From positions 1,677,001-1,741,000 of the forward strand of contig NZ_CP021030.1 of NCBI RefSeq assembly GCF_002117485.1: DNA of 64,000 nucleotides. Reading direction: 5' to 3'. Of this stretch, positions 54,200 to 64,000 are shown piece by piece. The translations under genes were made by a program, and so were the position numbers. The stretch is from Rhizobium sp. NXC14. GTDB lineage: Bacteria > Pseudomonadota > Alphaproteobacteria > Rhizobiales > Rhizobiaceae. The stretch's first letter is position 1. The number at the start of each line of letters is the position of its first letter. The notes beneath the pieces were generated by a model. That model made no database searches, was not told where the DNA came from, and saw nothing but the letters and a program-made list of their open reading frames with translations.

Positions 54200-55710
54200 T
54201 GACCGATTGGCCTATTCTTTCAACGGTCACCTTCCTGCCGCTCGTCGGCGTGGTGCTCCTGCTCTTGATGAATGGCGACAGCGAAAGCGGTCGAAGGAAC
54301 GTGCTGTGGATCTCGCTGATCACCACCGTCTTCACCTTCGTCCTCTCTCTCTTCATCTGGGTCGGCTTCGACAATGCCAATCCCGGCTTCCAGATGCTCG
54401 AAAAGCATGATTGGCTCGGCACCGGCATCGGCTATCACGTCGGCGTCGACGGCATCTCCATGCTGTTCGTCATCCTGTCGACCTTCCTCATGCCCTTCTG
54501 CGTGCTGGCGAGCTGGCTCTCGATCGAGAAGCGTCTGAAGGAATACATGATCGCCTTCCTCATCCTCGAAACGATGATGGTCGGCGTCTTCGTCTCGCTC
54601 GATATCGTGCTCTTCTACGTCTTCTTCGAGGCGGGCCTCATTCCGATGTTCCTGATCATCGGGGTCTGGGGCGGCAAGGACCGTGTCTATGCGAGCTACA
54701 AGTTCTTTCTCTACACGCTGCTCGGCTCGGTGCTGATGCTGCTCGCCATCATGGCGATGTACTGGCAGGCCGGCACGACCGACATCACCGCGCTGCTCGC
54801 CTACAAGTTCCCGCCGGCGCTGCAGACCTGGCTCTGGCTTGCCTTCTTCGCCTCCTTTGCGGTGAAGATGCCGATGTGGCCGGTCCACACCTGGCTTCCC
54901 GATGCGCACGTCCAGGCGCCAACGGCAGGTTCGGTGATCCTGGCCGGCGTGCTCTTGAAGCTCGGCGGCTACGGTCTCATCCGCTTCTCGCTCGGCATGT
55001 TCCCGGTCGCCTCCGACTATTTCGCGCCGCTCGTCTTCGCCATGTCGGTCATCGCCATCATCTACACCTCGCTGGTGGCAATGATGCAGGATGATATCAA
55101 GAAGCTGATCGCCTATTCCTCGGTGGCTCATATGGGCTACGTGACCATGGGCATCTTCGCCGCCAACATGCAGGGTGTTCAGGGGTCGATCTTCCAGATG
55201 CTCTCGCACGGCATCGTCTCCGGCGCGCTCTTCCTCTGCGTCGGCGTCGTCTACGACCGTACCCACACCCGCGAGATCAACGCCTATGGCGGCCTCGTCA
55301 ACAACATGCCGAAATATGCCGTGGCGATGATGGTCTTCACCATGGCCAATGTCGGGCTTCCCGGCACGTCTGGCTTCATCGGCGAATTCCTGACGATGAT
55401 CGGCGTCTTCCGGGTCAACACCTGGGTCGCGCTCTTTGCCGCCACTGGCGTCATTCTCTCGGCCGCTTATGCGCTCTGGCTCTATCGCCGGGTGATCTTC
55501 GGCGCCCTGGAGAAGGAAAAGCTGAAGGCGCTGCTCGATCTTTCGAGACGCGAACAGCTGATTCTTTATCCGCTGGTCGCGCTGACCATTTTCTTCGGCG
55601 TTTATCCGGCTCCGGTCTTCGATGCGACGGCCGCCTCGGTGGATCTGCTGGTCAACAACTACACGGCCGCCGTGCACGCAGCGCAGAATGTTGCGCTGTC
55701 TATGAAATGA
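54199..55710 (+). CDS. nuoM: NADH-quinone oxidoreductase subunit M
   Basis: ND4-like antiporter subunit, 503 aa, about 14 helices. [20 protein letters not shown] contains the key membrane Glu, [20 protein letters not shown] the Lys and His, and [20 protein letters not shown] is conserved. Coupled to nuoL by a TGATGA-type overlap. Confidence 0.98.
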   Translation: MTDWPILSTVTFLPLVGVVLLLLMNGDSESGRRNVLWISLITTVFTFVLSLFIWVGFDNANPGFQMLEKHDWLGTGIGYHVGVDGISMLFVILSTFLMPFCVLASWLSIEKRLKEYMIAFLILETMMVGVFVSLDIVLFYVFFEAGLIPMFLIIGVWGGKDRVYASYKFFLYTLLGSVLMLLAIMAMYWQAGTTDITALLAYKFPPALQTWLWLAFFASFAVKMPMWPVHTWLPDAHVQAPTAGSVILAGVLLKLGGYGLIRFSLGMFPVASDYFAPLVFAMSVIAIIYTSLVAMMQDDIKKLIAYSSVAHMGYVTMGIFAANMQGVQGSIFQMLSHGIVSGALFLCVGVVYDRTHTREINAYGGLVNNMPKYAVAMMVFTMANVGLPGTSGFIGEFLTMIGVFRVNTWVALFAATGVILSAAYALWLYRRVIFGALEKEKLKALLDLSRREQLILYPLVALTIFFGVYPAPVFDATAASVDLLVNNYTAAVHAAQNVALSMK

Positions 55711-55728
55711 TGACGGGACTTATCGGAC

Positions 55729-57174
55729 ATGACCGCTGAAACAATTCTCCTCAGTCTGCATCTTTCCGCGCCGGAGCTCATCCTCGCGGTCGGCGCCCTG
55801 GTCCTGTTGATGGTCGGCGTCTTCTCAGGCGAGCGGTCGGGCCTTGCCGTCACCGGCCTTGCCATCGTCCTGCTGCTCGCATCCGGCCTGTGGCTGCTCT
55901 TTGTGCCGGCGGAAGGCCTCGCCTTCGGCGGCGTCTATATGGCTGACGGCTTCTCCCGGTTCATGAAGCTGGTGGCGCTCATCGGTTCGCTGGTCGCCCT
56001 GTTCATGACAATGGGGCATGCCCGCGAAAATCAGATCGACAAGTTCGAGTTCCCGGTTCTGCTGGTGCTTGCGACCCTCGGCATCCTGCTGATGATCTCG
56101 GCCAACGACCTGATCTCGCTCTATCTTGCGCTGGAACTGCAGTCGCTGGCGCTTTATGTCGTCGCCGCGATCAACCGCGACAGCCTGAAGTCGACCGAAG
56201 CCGGCCTCAAATATTTCGTGCTCGGCGCGCTGTCCTCCGGCATGCTGCTCTACGGCATGTCGCTGGTCTACGGCTTCACCGGCCATACCCATTTCGCCGA
56301 GATCGCCCAAGCGCTTTCGGTTGAAGGCGCGCGTTCGCTCGGCCTCATCTTCGGCCTGGTCTTCATCCTCGCCGGAATCGCCTTCAAGATCTCGGCCGTT
56401 CCCTTCCACATGTGGACGCCGGACGTTTATGAAGGCGCGCCGACGCCGGTTACCGCCTTCCTCGCCGCAGCCCCCAAGGTTGCCGCCATGGCGATGATGA
56501 CACGCATGGTCATAACCGCCTTCCAGCCAGTCCTGGCCGACTGGCAGCAGGTCGTCGTCTTCATCTCGATCGCCTCGATGCTGCTCGGCTCCTTTGCCGC
56601 GATCGGTCAAAAGAACATCAAGCGACTGATGGCCTATTCCTCGATCGGCCACATGGGTTATGCTCTGGTCGGCCTTGCCGCCGGCAACCAGACCGGCGTT
56701 TCCGGCGTCATGCTTTACATGGTCATTTACATGATCATGACGCTCGGCACCTTCGCGATCATCATGTCGATGCGCCGCAAGGACGGCACCGTCGTCGAAA
56801 ACGTCAACGATCTCGCCGGCCTCTCCACAACCAACCCGTTCATGGCTGTGGTGCTGACGGCGCTGATGTTCTCGCTCGCCGGCATTCCGCCGCTCGCCGG
56901 ATTCTTCGCCAAATACTTCGTCTTCGTTGCTGCGATCGAAGCCAAGCTTTATGCGCTTGCTATCATCGGCGTTCTCGCCTCGGTCGTCGGCGCCTATTAT
57001 TATCTGCGTGTCATCAAGCTGATGTGGTTCGATGAAGCGACCGGCGAATTCGCCCGTGTCTCCAGCGCCCTGCGTCTGGTCTTCGGTCTCTCCGGTCTCT
57101 TCGTCACCGCCTATGTGCTTATCGGCGGCCCGATCGGTGGCGCGGCAGAGCTTGCCGCCGCGACGCTCTTCTGA
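55729..57174 (+). CDS. nuoN: NADH-quinone oxidoreductase subunit N
   Basis: ND2-like antiporter subunit, 481 aa, about 14 helices. [20 protein letters not shown] holds the membrane Glu, [20 protein letters not shown] the Lys region, and [20 protein letters not shown] is conserved. Last nuo gene; its stop codon overlaps the start of birA. Confidence 0.97.
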   Translation: MTAETILLSLHLSAPELILAVGALVLLMVGVFSGERSGLAVTGLAIVLLLASGLWLLFVPAEGLAFGGVYMADGFSRFMKLVALIGSLVALFMTMGHARENQIDKFEFPVLLVLATLGILLMISANDLISLYLALELQSLALYVVAAINRDSLKSTEAGLKYFVLGALSSGMLLYGMSLVYGFTGHTHFAEIAQALSVEGARSLGLIFGLVFILAGIAFKISAVPFHMWTPDVYEGAPTPVTAFLAAAPKVAAMAMMTRMVITAFQPVLADWQQVVVFISIASMLLGSFAAIGQKNIKRLMAYSSIGHMGYALVGLAAGNQTGVSGVMLYMVIYMIMTLGTFAIIMSMRRKDGTVVENVNDLAGLSTTNPFMAVVLTALMFSLAGIPPLAGFFAKYFVFVAAIEAKLYALAIIGVLASVVGAYYYLRVIKLMWFDEATGEFARVSSALRLVFGLSGLFVTAYVLIGGPIGGAAELAAATLF

Positions 57175-57938
57175 TGGCCTCCGACGGACGACGCCGGATA
57201 TCGCTCGGCGATATCAGGCATGAGGCTCTGTCGGAAACATCGTCCACCAACAGCGAATGCCTCGCCCGAGCCCGGGCGGGGGATCCCGGCAATCTCTGGG
57301 TGACGGCCGAGAGGCAGACCGGCGGCCGGGGCCGTCGCGGCAGGCTCTGGGTTTCCGAACGCGGCAATCTCTACGCGTCTCTTCTGCTGATCGACCCGGC
57401 GCCAATGGAGCGCCTCGGCTCGCTGCCGCTGGCGGTTGCCGTTGCCGTTCACCAGGCCATCCGCAGGGTACTGCCGCCTGGCGGCGAACCGCTTGAGGTC
57501 AAATGGCCGAACGATATTCTCATCGGCAGAAAGAAGACCTGCGGCATCCTGGTCGAAGGCGAGGGGCTGCCGGATGGCCGTTATGCGCTGATCGTTGGCA
57601 TCGGCATCAATGTCTCGGTCATGCCGGACAATCCGCTCTATCCCGTCACCTGCCTGCGCCAGCATGCGAGCGCGGCTTCGCCGGAGGAACTTTTCGCCCA
57701 CCTTTTCGTGGCGATGGCGGATGTGCTCGAAATATGGGATCAGGGCCGCGGCATTGCCGAAATCACCGCGCGCTGGCGCGCCATTGCCTGTGGCATCGGG
57801 GAAAAGATCACGGTCAATTTACCGGACCGGTCGATTTCCGGACAATTCGCCGGGATTGATGATAATGGCTTGTTGATGCTCGATACCGGCGCTGGCACGA
57901 TCATGTCTATTGCCGCCGGTGATGTGTTTTTTAGATAG
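57174..57938 (+). CDS. birA: biotin--[acetyl-CoA-carboxylase] ligase
   Basis: Attaches biotin to carboxylase carrier lysines through biotinyl-5'-AMP. The 254-aa product lacks an N-terminal DNA-binding domain, so it is a group I ligase without repressor role. TAERQTGGRGRRGRLWVSER is the ATP/biotin loop and LEVKWPNDILIGRKKTCGIL the catalytic part, with VGIGINVSV following. The start (ATG overlapping the nuoN stop) suggests coupling to the nuo transcript. Confidence 0.95.
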   Translation: MASDGRRRISLGDIRHEALSETSSTNSECLARARAGDPGNLWVTAERQTGGRGRRGRLWVSERGNLYASLLLIDPAPMERLGSLPLAVAVAVHQAIRRVLPPGGEPLEVKWPNDILIGRKKTCGILVEGEGLPDGRYALIVGIGINVSVMPDNPLYPVTCLRQHASAASPEELFAHLFVAMADVLEIWDQGRGIAEITARWRAIACGIGEKITVNLPDRSISGQFAGIDDNGLLMLDTGAGTIMSIAAGDVFFR

Positions 57939-57955
57939 CGGAAAAAACGAAAATT

Positions 57956-59626
57956 ATGGCCAAACAGGACGAATTGGTATTCCTGCCTCTGGGCGGCGTC
58001 GGCGAGATCGGGATGAATCTTGCCCTTTACGGCTACGGCCCGCCCGAGCATCGCCAGTGGATCATGGTCGATTGCGGCGTTACTTTTCCCGGACCTGACT
58101 TGCCGGGTGTCGACCTCGTGCTGCCCGATATCCGCTTCCTTGCCAGCGAACGAAAGAATCTCAAGGCAATCATCATCACCCATGCCCATGAAGACCATTA
58201 CGGGGCACTCGCCGATCTCTGGCCGGGCCTCAATGCTCCGGTTTTCGCCTCGGCCTTTACATCGGGTCTGCTTGAAGCCAAACGCAACTTCGAGAAGGCA
58301 ACGATCGGCGAAGTGCCGGTGACGCCGTTCAAGGCAGGCGACACGATCAATGTCGGCCCGTTCAGCATCGAAGGTGTGGCCGTCAACCATTCGATCCCGG
58401 AGCCGATGTCGCTGATGATCCGCACGCCGGCCGGCAACATCATCCATACGGGGGACTGGAAGATCGACCACGAGCCTTCGCTCGGGCCTCTGACCGATGA
58501 GACACGCTTCCGCCAGCTTGGCGACGAGGGTGTGCTGGCGCTGATGTGCGATTCCACCAACGCCCTGCGCGACGGCGTTTCACCCTCCGAGAAGGATGTG
58601 TCGGAAAGCCTGCGCAAGATCATCGAGGATGCCGAGGGCCGGGTGGCGATCACGACCTTCTCGTCCAATGTCGGGCGTATTCGCACCGTAGCCGAGGCTG
58701 CCGAGGCGGCCGGCCGCGAAGTGCTGTTGCTCGGCAGTTCGCTGAAGCGCGTCGTCGATGTCGCTAGTGACATCGGCCTGATGGAAGGGGTCAAACCTTT
58801 CATTTCCGAGGAGGAGTACGGCTATATCCCGCGCGACAAGGTCGTCGTCATCTTGACCGGTAGCCAGGGCGAGGCGCGGGCGGCCCTTGCCAAGCTCTCC
58901 CGTGACGAGATGCGCAATGTGGCCTTTGCGGCAGGTGATATCGTCGTCTTTTCTTCGCGTGCCATTCCCGGCAACGAGAAGGCGATTCAGGACATCAAGA
59001 ACGGCCTCGTCGAGCAGGGCGTGCATATCATCACCGATACCGAGGCGCTCGTCCACGTCTCCGGCCATCCGCGCCGCAACGAGTTACAGCGGATGTATGA
59101 GTGGACCCGGCCGAAAATCGTCGTGCCGGTGCATGGCGAGGCGACGCATCTGACGGCGCATAAGGAGCTGGCCGAGCAGTCCGGCATCGCGATCGTGCCG
59201 CGGGTGCGCAATGGCGATATCCTGCGGCTGGCGCCAGGCCCAGTCGAGGTGATCGCGGAAGCGCCGCATGGCCGCATCTACAAGGATGGCCTGCTGATCG
59301 GCGATTTCGACGAAATGGGTATCGGCGAGCGCAAGAAACTCTCCTATGTCGGCCATGTCGCGGTCAGCATCGTGCTCGACGGGCGTTATGACATCCTCGG
59401 CGATCCCGACCTCGTCTCGATCGGCCTGCCGGTTTATGATGACGAAGGCGAGGAGATGGAGGATACGCTCTACGATGCGGCGATCAGCGCCATCGAAAGC
59501 ATTCCGCGTGCCCGCCGCAAGGATATCGACATGCTGCAGGAGGCCGTGCGCCGTGCCATCCGCGCAGCCGCAAATCACGCCTGGGGCAAAAAGCCCGTTG
59601 TCACCGCCTTCGTCACCAAGGTCTGA
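57956..59626 (+). CDS. rnj: ribonuclease J
   Basis: Metallo-beta-lactamase/beta-CASP ribonuclease with 5'-3' exonuclease and endonuclease activity in RNA processing, 556 aa. The metal-binding motif IITHAHEDHYGALADLWP is intact; NHSIPEPMSLMI, HTGDWKIDHEP and the beta-CASP segment VHVSGHPRRNELQRM follow. Rhizobia such as S. meliloti use this enzyme for rRNA maturation. It follows birA by 17 bp and precedes the epimerase by 2 bp. Confidence 0.95.
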   Translation: MAKQDELVFLPLGGVGEIGMNLALYGYGPPEHRQWIMVDCGVTFPGPDLPGVDLVLPDIRFLASERKNLKAIIITHAHEDHYGALADLWPGLNAPVFASAFTSGLLEAKRNFEKATIGEVPVTPFKAGDTINVGPFSIEGVAVNHSIPEPMSLMIRTPAGNIIHTGDWKIDHEPSLGPLTDETRFRQLGDEGVLALMCDSTNALRDGVSPSEKDVSESLRKIIEDAEGRVAITTFSSNVGRIRTVAEAAEAAGREVLLLGSSLKRVVDVASDIGLMEGVKPFISEEEYGYIPRDKVVVILTGSQGEARAALAKLSRDEMRNVAFAAGDIVVFSSRAIPGNEKAIQDIKNGLVEQGVHIITDTEALVHVSGHPRRNELQRMYEWTRPKIVVPVHGEATHLTAHKELAEQSGIAIVPRVRNGDILRLAPGPVEVIAEAPHGRIYKDGLLIGDFDEMGIGERKKLSYVGHVAVSIVLDGRYDILGDPDLVSIGLPVYDDEGEEMEDTLYDAAISAIESIPRARRKDIDMLQEAVRRAIRAAANHAWGKKPVVTAFVTKV

Positions 59627-59628
59627 CC

Positions 59629-60033
59629 ATGCTCGGCCGAGTGAATCATATCGCCATCGCCGTTCCCGACCTCGCAGCGGCGACGGCCGCTTATCGCGAC
59701 ATGCTGGGGACCGCGGTATCTGAGCCGCAGCCTCTGCCGGAACACGGGGTCACCGTCGTCTTCGTCGAGTTGCCGAACACCAAGGTGGAATTGCTGCAGC
59801 CGCTCGGGCAGGACTCGCCGATCGCAACCTTCCTCGAAAAGAACCCGTCCGGCGGCATGCATCATATCTGTTACGAGGTGGACGATATCATCCTCGCCCG
59901 TGACCGGCTGGTCGCCGCCGGCGCGCGGCTGCTTGGCAACGGCCAGCCGAAGACCGGCGCGCATGGCAAGCCGGTGCTCTTTCTGCATCCCAAGGATTTC
60001 TTCGGCACGCTGATCGAACTCGAACAGGCCTAA
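59629..60033 (+). CDS. mce: methylmalonyl-CoA epimerase
   Basis: VOC-fold enzyme that interconverts (2R)- and (2S)-methylmalonyl-CoA in propionate catabolism, 134 aa. NHIAIAVPDLAAATAAYRDM and HHICYEVDDIILARDRLVAA carry metal-binding His, Gln/Glu ligands are in FVELPNTKVELLQPL, and the C-terminal VLFLHPKDFFGTLIELEQA completes the site. It starts two bases after the RNase J stop, a conserved rhizobial arrangement. Confidence 0.94.
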   Translation: MLGRVNHIAIAVPDLAAATAAYRDMLGTAVSEPQPLPEHGVTVVFVELPNTKVELLQPLGQDSPIATFLEKNPSGGMHHICYEVDDIILARDRLVAAGARLLGNGQPKTGAHGKPVLFLHPKDFFGTLIELEQA

Positions 60034-60196
60034 ATCAAATACAATTGGACACGGTTTCGCTGCGGCAGAATGACCCAAAGAAGGCGAAATGTTTCCTTCG
60101 CTTTGAGTTGCACGCTATTCCGCCGTATAAGTGCGCCAGCTCCAAGCGGCACTGCGCTTCACGCGTTCTGTCGGCAAGACACCACCGGGAAAGATA

Positions 60197-60472
60197 ATGC
60201 TCCAGACCTTCCTTCAGGGATTCGCCGTCTACTTCATCATCTGGTGGATGACGCTGTTCGCCGTTCTGCCGATCGGGCTGCGCACCCAGGCGGAAGACGA
60301 CGATATCGTGCTCGGCACCGTGCCAAGCGCGCCCACCCGCTTTCGCGCCGCCTTCGTCTTTTCGCTGACGACGCTGATCTCGGCGCTGATCTATGGCACT
60401 TGGTATGCCTGCGACACCTATTTCGGCTGGGGCTTCGATGCCCTTCCACAACTCGGGCCTAGCTTCTATTGA
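60197..60472 (+). CDS. DUF1467 family membrane protein
   Basis: A 91-aa protein with two helices (about 6-28 and 53-76) and the DUF1467 signature FAVYFIIWWMTLFAVLPIG followed by GLRTQ near residue 30 and a TRFRAAFVFSLTTLI segment. Function unknown. In alphaproteobacteria it sits between the methylmalonyl-CoA epimerase and proS genes. The ATG at 60197 follows GGGAAAG. Confidence 0.88.
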   Translation: MLQTFLQGFAVYFIIWWMTLFAVLPIGLRTQAEDDDIVLGTVPSAPTRFRAAFVFSLTTLISALIYGTWYACDTYFGWGFDALPQLGPSFY

Positions 60473-60857
60473 GATAGCTTTTGCTCAAAGTTTGAGCATA
60501 TGCAAATCTTATCATGGAAATCGAGCTCGCATATTGGCGTCATGCTGGCGCGTCAGAGAGCTCGCCTAACGGAATGAGATGCTTCCCTTACGGAAGCTGT
60601 CTGGAGCTTGAATGGGAGGAGAGGGCGAAAAGCCAAAAAAAAACAAGGCCAGAAGCCTTGTTTTAAGTATCGCGTGATCTGTAACCGTTGCCGGGGCTGC
60701 GACGAGCGCGCCTAAGATCTGATCCTCCCAAGACTTGACCGCGAGTACAGCAAGAATTTAGCTTCCTGCCTGTTTTGTGAGCTAAAGCTAGCTCAAAGAT
60801 TGGGCTTTGTCATTAGCTTTTTTTGCATTTTTGCTACACTCTAGCAAAATTTTTCTG
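60473..60857. other. palindrome-rich region before proS
   Basis: About 385 bp without a gene. It holds GCTCAAA G TTTGAGC at 60483-60497, a strong terminator at 60640-60664, GAGCTA AAGC TAGCTC at 60779-60794 and TTTTGCTA CACTC TAGCAAAA at 60829-60849. The last lies directly before the proposed proS promoter. Confidence 0.5.
60640..60664 (+). terminator. rho-independent terminator
   Basis: AAAACAAGGC and GCCTTGTTTT form a perfect 10-bp stem around a CAGAA loop, with A- and T-rich sides that could stop transcription from both directions. It closes the birA-rnj-mce-DUF1467 run. Confidence 0.88.
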
Positions 60858-60888
60858 TTGACAAGAATTTCGTTCAAGTCCTTATAAA
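60858..60888 (+). promoter_or_regulatory. proS promoter candidate
   Basis: TTGACA at 60858-60863 and TTATAA at 60882-60887 are 18 bp apart, in AT-rich sequence about 180 bp before the proS ATG. A palindrome lies eight bases upstream of the -35. Confidence 0.5.
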
Positions 60889-61060
60889 TACGCGCTTTTT
60901 CACGCCCTTTCGTTTTGCGGGTGCGAACATGCGTATCCGGGAGGCGGCCGACAGCAGTTGCGGGTTTCCTTCCCGCCGCGAAGCGGCTATGAACGCTCCC
61001 ACATTCACAAGTATCTTCGATTCCGCTCGCCGGCGGGATCTCAACTGCTCCGGAATCGCC

Positions 61061-62383
61061 ATGCGTCTGTCTCGCTACTTCTTGCCCATTCTTAAGGAAA
61101 ACCCCAAGGAGGCGGAAATCGTCTCCCACCGGTTGATGCTGCGCGCCGGCATGATCCGCCAGCAGTCTCAGGGCATCTATTCCTGGTTGCCGCTCGGCAA
61201 GCGTGTGCTCGACAAGGTCAACGCCATTATCCGCGAGGAGCAGAACCGCGCCGGTGCCATCGAGCTTTCGATGCCGACCCTGCAATCGGCCGAGCTCTGG
61301 CAGGAAAGCGGCCGTTATGATGCCTATGGCAAGGAGATGCTGCGCATCAAGGACCGCCAGGACCGGCCGATGCTCTACGGCCCCACCAACGAGGAGATGG
61401 TGACGGATATTTTCCGCTCCTCCGTCAAATCCTACAAGGACCTGCCGCTCAATCTCTATCACATCCAGCTGAAGTTCCGTGACGAGATCCGGCCTCGCTT
61501 CGGCACCATGCGCTCGCGCGAATTTATGATGAAAGACGCTTATTCCTTCGATCTGACGCGCGAAGGGGCGGAGCATTCCTATAATAAGATGTTCGCCGCC
61601 TATCTCAGAACATTCGATCGGCTTGGCCTTCGCGCCATCCCTATGCGCGCGGATACCGGCCCGATCGGCGGCAATCTCAGCCATGAATTCATCATCCTCG
61701 CCGATACCGGCGAATCCGAGGTCTTCTGCCACAAGGACTTCGTCGGCTTCGATATTCCCGGCGAAAACACCGATTTCGACAGTGTCGAAGGCCTCAAGGC
61801 GATCTTCGACAAGTGGACCTCGCTCTACGCGGCCACCTCGGAAATGCACGACGAGGCAGCCTTTGACGCCGTTCCCCAAGCCGAGCGGCTTTCCGCCCGC
61901 GGCATCGAGGTCGGCCATATCTTCTACTTCGGCACGAAATATTCCGAGCCGATGGGTGCGAAAGTGCAGGGGCCAGATGGTAAGGAACATTTCGTTCACA
62001 TGGGTTCCTACGGTATCGGTCCGACACGCCTTGTTCCCGCCATCATCGAAGCATCGCATGATGACAACGGAATCATCTGGCCGGCATCGGTCGCACCCTT
62101 CGATGTCGTCGTCATCAACATGAAGGCGGGCGATGAGGCCTGCGACGATACTTGTGAGCTGATCTACGCCGCGCTGAAAAAGGCCGGCAAGGATGTGCTC
62201 TATGACGACACCGACGACCGGGCCGGCACGAAGTTCGCGACCGCCGACCTGATCGGCGTACCTGTCCAGATCATCGCCGGCCCGCGTGCGGTCGCGAACG
62301 GCGAGGTCGAAGTGAAGGACCGCAAGACCGGCGCCCGTGAAACGATGACCATCGAAGCGGCGATCAACAGGTTCGTGGCTTAA
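61061..62383 (+). CDS. proS: prolyl-tRNA synthetase, short alphaproteobacterial type
   Basis: Class II synthetase charging tRNA-Pro, 440 aa from the ATG at 61061. The short length and lack of an inserted editing domain are typical of alphaproteobacteria. Motif 1 lies around [20 protein letters not shown], motif 2 in [20 protein letters not shown] and motif 3 in [13 protein letters not shown]; the anticodon-binding domain fills the last 100 residues. The frame stays open upstream to 60929, but that extension is not family-like. Confidence 0.95.
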   Translation: MRLSRYFLPILKENPKEAEIVSHRLMLRAGMIRQQSQGIYSWLPLGKRVLDKVNAIIREEQNRAGAIELSMPTLQSAELWQESGRYDAYGKEMLRIKDRQDRPMLYGPTNEEMVTDIFRSSVKSYKDLPLNLYHIQLKFRDEIRPRFGTMRSREFMMKDAYSFDLTREGAEHSYNKMFAAYLRTFDRLGLRAIPMRADTGPIGGNLSHEFIILADTGESEVFCHKDFVGFDIPGENTDFDSVEGLKAIFDKWTSLYAATSEMHDEAAFDAVPQAERLSARGIEVGHIFYFGTKYSEPMGAKVQGPDGKEHFVHMGSYGIGPTRLVPAIIEASHDDNGIIWPASVAPFDVVVINMKAGDEACDDTCELIYAALKKAGKDVLYDDTDDRAGTKFATADLIGVPVQIIAGPRAVANGEVEVKDRKTGARETMTIEAAINRFVA

Positions 62384-62398
62384 GGAAACGGAGGCGAA

Positions 62399-63703
62399 AT
62401 GGCAGAGGCAGCAATGGACCGGAGTTCAAAATCCGGCTTGGGTCCGGCTGGCAAGCCATTTTCCACCTTTGAGCGCCTCGTGGCGTGGCGTTATCTGCGC
62501 GCCCGCCGCAAGGAGGCCTTCATTTCGGTGATCGCCGGCTTCTCCTTCGTCGGCATCATGCTCGGCGTTGCGACGCTGATCATCGTCATGGCCGTCATGA
62601 ACGGCTTTCGCACCGAGCTCGTCTCGCGCATCCTCGGCATCAACGGTCATATGATCGTGCAGCCGATCGATGGCCCCTTTACCGATTACCCCGACCTGAC
62701 CGCCAAACTCGCGGCGGTGCCGGGCGTCAAGATGGCGCTGCCCCTGGTCGAAGGGCAGGTGCTTGCCTCCGCTCAGGCTGGCGGCAGCACCGGCGCTTTG
62801 GTGCGCGGCGCCCGCGCCGAAGACCTGACGAAACTCAAGACAATCTCCGACAACATCAAATCCGGCGACATGGTGGGCTATGCCTCTGGCGAGGGCGTGC
62901 TGATCGGCACCCGCATGGCCGATCAGCTGGGTCTGCGCGTCGGCGACCTCATTACCCTGACCTCGCCGGAAGGCGACATCACGCCGATGGGCGTCAATCC
63001 GCGCGTCAAATCCTATAAGATTTCCGGCCTGTTCGAGATCGGCATGTCCGAATACGATTCCTCAATCATCTTCATGCCGCTCGAGGAAGCGCAGCTCTAC
63101 TTCAATGCCGCCGGGCTGGTGCAGTCGATCGAACTCTTCGTCGATCATCCCGATGATATCGACGCCCTGAGGCCGAAGGTGGAAGAGGCGGCCGGCCGCC
63201 AGATCAACCTTACCGACTGGCGTCAGCGCAACCAGACATTCTTCTCCGCACTCCAGGTCGAGCGCAACGTCATGTTCATGATCCTGACGCTGATCGTGCT
63301 CGTGGCGGCGCTCAACATCATCTCCGGCCTCATCATGCTGGTGAAGGACAAGGGCAGCGATATCGCCATCCTGCGCACCATGGGCGCCAGCGCCGGCGCC
63401 ATCATGCGCATCTTCTTCATGACCGGGGCGGCGATCGGCATCGTCGGTACCCTTGCCGGTGTGCTGCTCGGCGTTCTCGTCTGCGTCAATATCGAATCCA
63501 TCCGCCAGTTCTTCTCCTGGATCTCCGGCACCGTGATCTTCAATCCGCAGGTCTATTTCCTCAGCCAGCTGCCGGCCGAGATGGATATCAGCGAAACGAT
63601 CTCGGTGGTCATCATGGCGCTCAGCCTCTCCTTCATCGCCACCATCTTCCCGGCATGGCGCGCCTCCAGGCTCGATCCGGTGCAGGCACTGCGCTACGAA
63701 TAA
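62399..63703 (+). CDS. lolC: lipoprotein-releasing ABC transporter permease (LolC/LolE)
   Basis: Inner-membrane subunit of the LolCDE complex that extracts mature lipoproteins for delivery to the outer membrane, 434 aa. [20 protein letters not shown] and [20 protein letters not shown] start it with helix 1, the MacB-like periplasmic domain spans about 70-270, and three C-terminal helices include [20 protein letters not shown] and end with [17 protein letters not shown]. Alphaproteobacteria usually have one LolC/E-type (LolF) permease. It is followed 14 bp later by lolD. An internal ATG at 62414 is an alternative start. Confidence 0.93.
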   Translation: MAEAAMDRSSKSGLGPAGKPFSTFERLVAWRYLRARRKEAFISVIAGFSFVGIMLGVATLIIVMAVMNGFRTELVSRILGINGHMIVQPIDGPFTDYPDLTAKLAAVPGVKMALPLVEGQVLASAQAGGSTGALVRGARAEDLTKLKTISDNIKSGDMVGYASGEGVLIGTRMADQLGLRVGDLITLTSPEGDITPMGVNPRVKSYKISGLFEIGMSEYDSSIIFMPLEEAQLYFNAAGLVQSIELFVDHPDDIDALRPKVEEAAGRQINLTDWRQRNQTFFSALQVERNVMFMILTLIVLVAALNIISGLIMLVKDKGSDIAILRTMGASAGAIMRIFFMTGAAIGIVGTLAGVLLGVLVCVNIESIRQFFSWISGTVIFNPQVYFLSQLPAEMDISETISVVIMALSLSFIATIFPAWRASRLDPVQALRYE

Positions 63704-63717
63704 GGAATGCCGCATTC

Positions 63718-64000
63718 ATGAACCGCAACCTCGTCCTCAACCTTACCGGCGTCGAGCGCCATTACGGGCAGGGCGATACGCTGCTCACGATCCTGAAGGG
63801 TGCGGATTTCTCGCTGTCTAAAGGGGAAATCGTCGCCCTTGTCGCCCCCTCCGGCACAGGCAAGTCGACCCTGCTGCATGTCGCAGGCCTGCTCGAGCAT
63901 CCCGATGGCGGCGAGGTTACCATTAACGGCCTTGCCTGCGATGGCCTTTCCGATGAGAAGCGCACCGCGATCCGCCGACGCGAGATCGGCTTCGTCTATC
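63718..64000 (+). CDS. lolD: lipoprotein-releasing ABC transporter ATP-binding protein, partial
   Basis: First 94 codons of the LolCDE ATPase; the gene continues beyond the window. [20 protein letters not shown] begins it, and Walker A reads [20 protein letters not shown] with the usual Lys-Ser, then [20 protein letters not shown]. The first Gly of the standard GPSGSGKST is Ala here (APSGTGKS), which is accepted in LolD. It is coupled with the permease upstream. Confidence 0.94.
   Translation, partial: MNRNLVLNLTGVERHYGQGDTLLTILKGADFSLSKGEIVALVAPSGTGKSTLLHVAGLLEHPDGGEVTINGLACDGLSDEKRTAIRRREIGFVY

Noticed and set aside
54220-55677. 485-codon minus-strand frame opposite nuoM
   Set aside because: Antisense of a membrane protein gene; the charged composition is the complement of hydrophobic codons.

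Overview
The window is a chromosomal segment of a high-GC alphaproteobacterium, almost certainly Rhizobium of the R. etli / R. leguminosarum type. This inference rests on the type-2 ArgC beside an agmatinase, the complete 14-subunit nuo operon with rhizobial extra ORFs, clpP-clpX-lon-hupB followed by an FMN riboswitch and a RibN-like transporter, DUF982/DUF1127/DUF1467/DUF2842 small proteins, and mosaic palindromic intergenic repeats. No CRISPR array, rRNA operon or prophage is visible.

Layout. 0-3.5 kb: a Wzz/ExoP-like polysaccharide co-polymerase and an opposing CelD-like GNAT protein. 3.6-10.5 kb: DUF2842 protein, heme A synthase (ctaA), then a leftward block of TauE exporter, argC, speB, a CmlA/FloR-like drug exporter, and rplM-rpsI with an attenuator-like leader. 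10.7-16.4 kb: LysR / DUF1127 divergent pair, a frameshifted enoyl-CoA hydratase, an EamA transporter, small secreted and CoA-binding proteins, and O-acetylhomoserine sulfhydrylase. 16.4-20.7 kb: an accessory stretch of small genes (BON, DUF982, cupin, VOC, P-loop kinase) that also holds the decayed remnant of a HisKA_2/HWE-type histidine kinase. 20.9-25.7 kb: a CHASE4-GGDEF-EAL protein, a cytochrome P450 and a second diguanylate cyclase.

26-31.7 kb: the protein quality-control cluster clpP, clpX, lon, then hupB, with palindromes and possible heat-shock promoters. 31.7-36.1 kb is a disturbed region: an FMN riboswitch and a mosaic palindromic repeat lead into a frameshifted ribN, a textbook Pho box leads into a shortened and frameshifted phytase-like esterase gene, and an IS110-family element follows whose upstream non-coding end contains a 32-bp perfect palindrome and could encode a bridge RNA. 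36-39.7 kb: aldo/keto reductase, cupin, SAM methyltransferase, glutathione peroxidase and small hypotheticals. 40.0-40.7 kb: tRNA-Val(TAC) on the minus strand and two identical tRNA-Asp(GTC) genes on the plus strand.

40.9-57.2 kb: nuoABCD-(90-aa secreted protein)-nuoE-nuoF-(227-aa protein)-nuoG-nuoHIJKLMN, encoding respiratory complex I. NuoE carries a long Ala/Pro linker and a C-terminal helix-hairpin-helix-like domain that recurs in the 227-aa protein encoded between nuoF and nuoG. 57.2-64 kb: birA, ribonuclease J, methylmalonyl-CoA epimerase, a DUF1467 protein, proS with an elaborate palindromic upstream region, lolC/E and the beginning of lolD, which runs off the window.

The most interesting signals are the shared NuoE/227-aa domain, the IS110 end with its palindrome, the riboswitch-ribN and Pho box-phytase pairs whose regulated genes look broken, the kinase remnant, and the palindromes between clpP and clpX.
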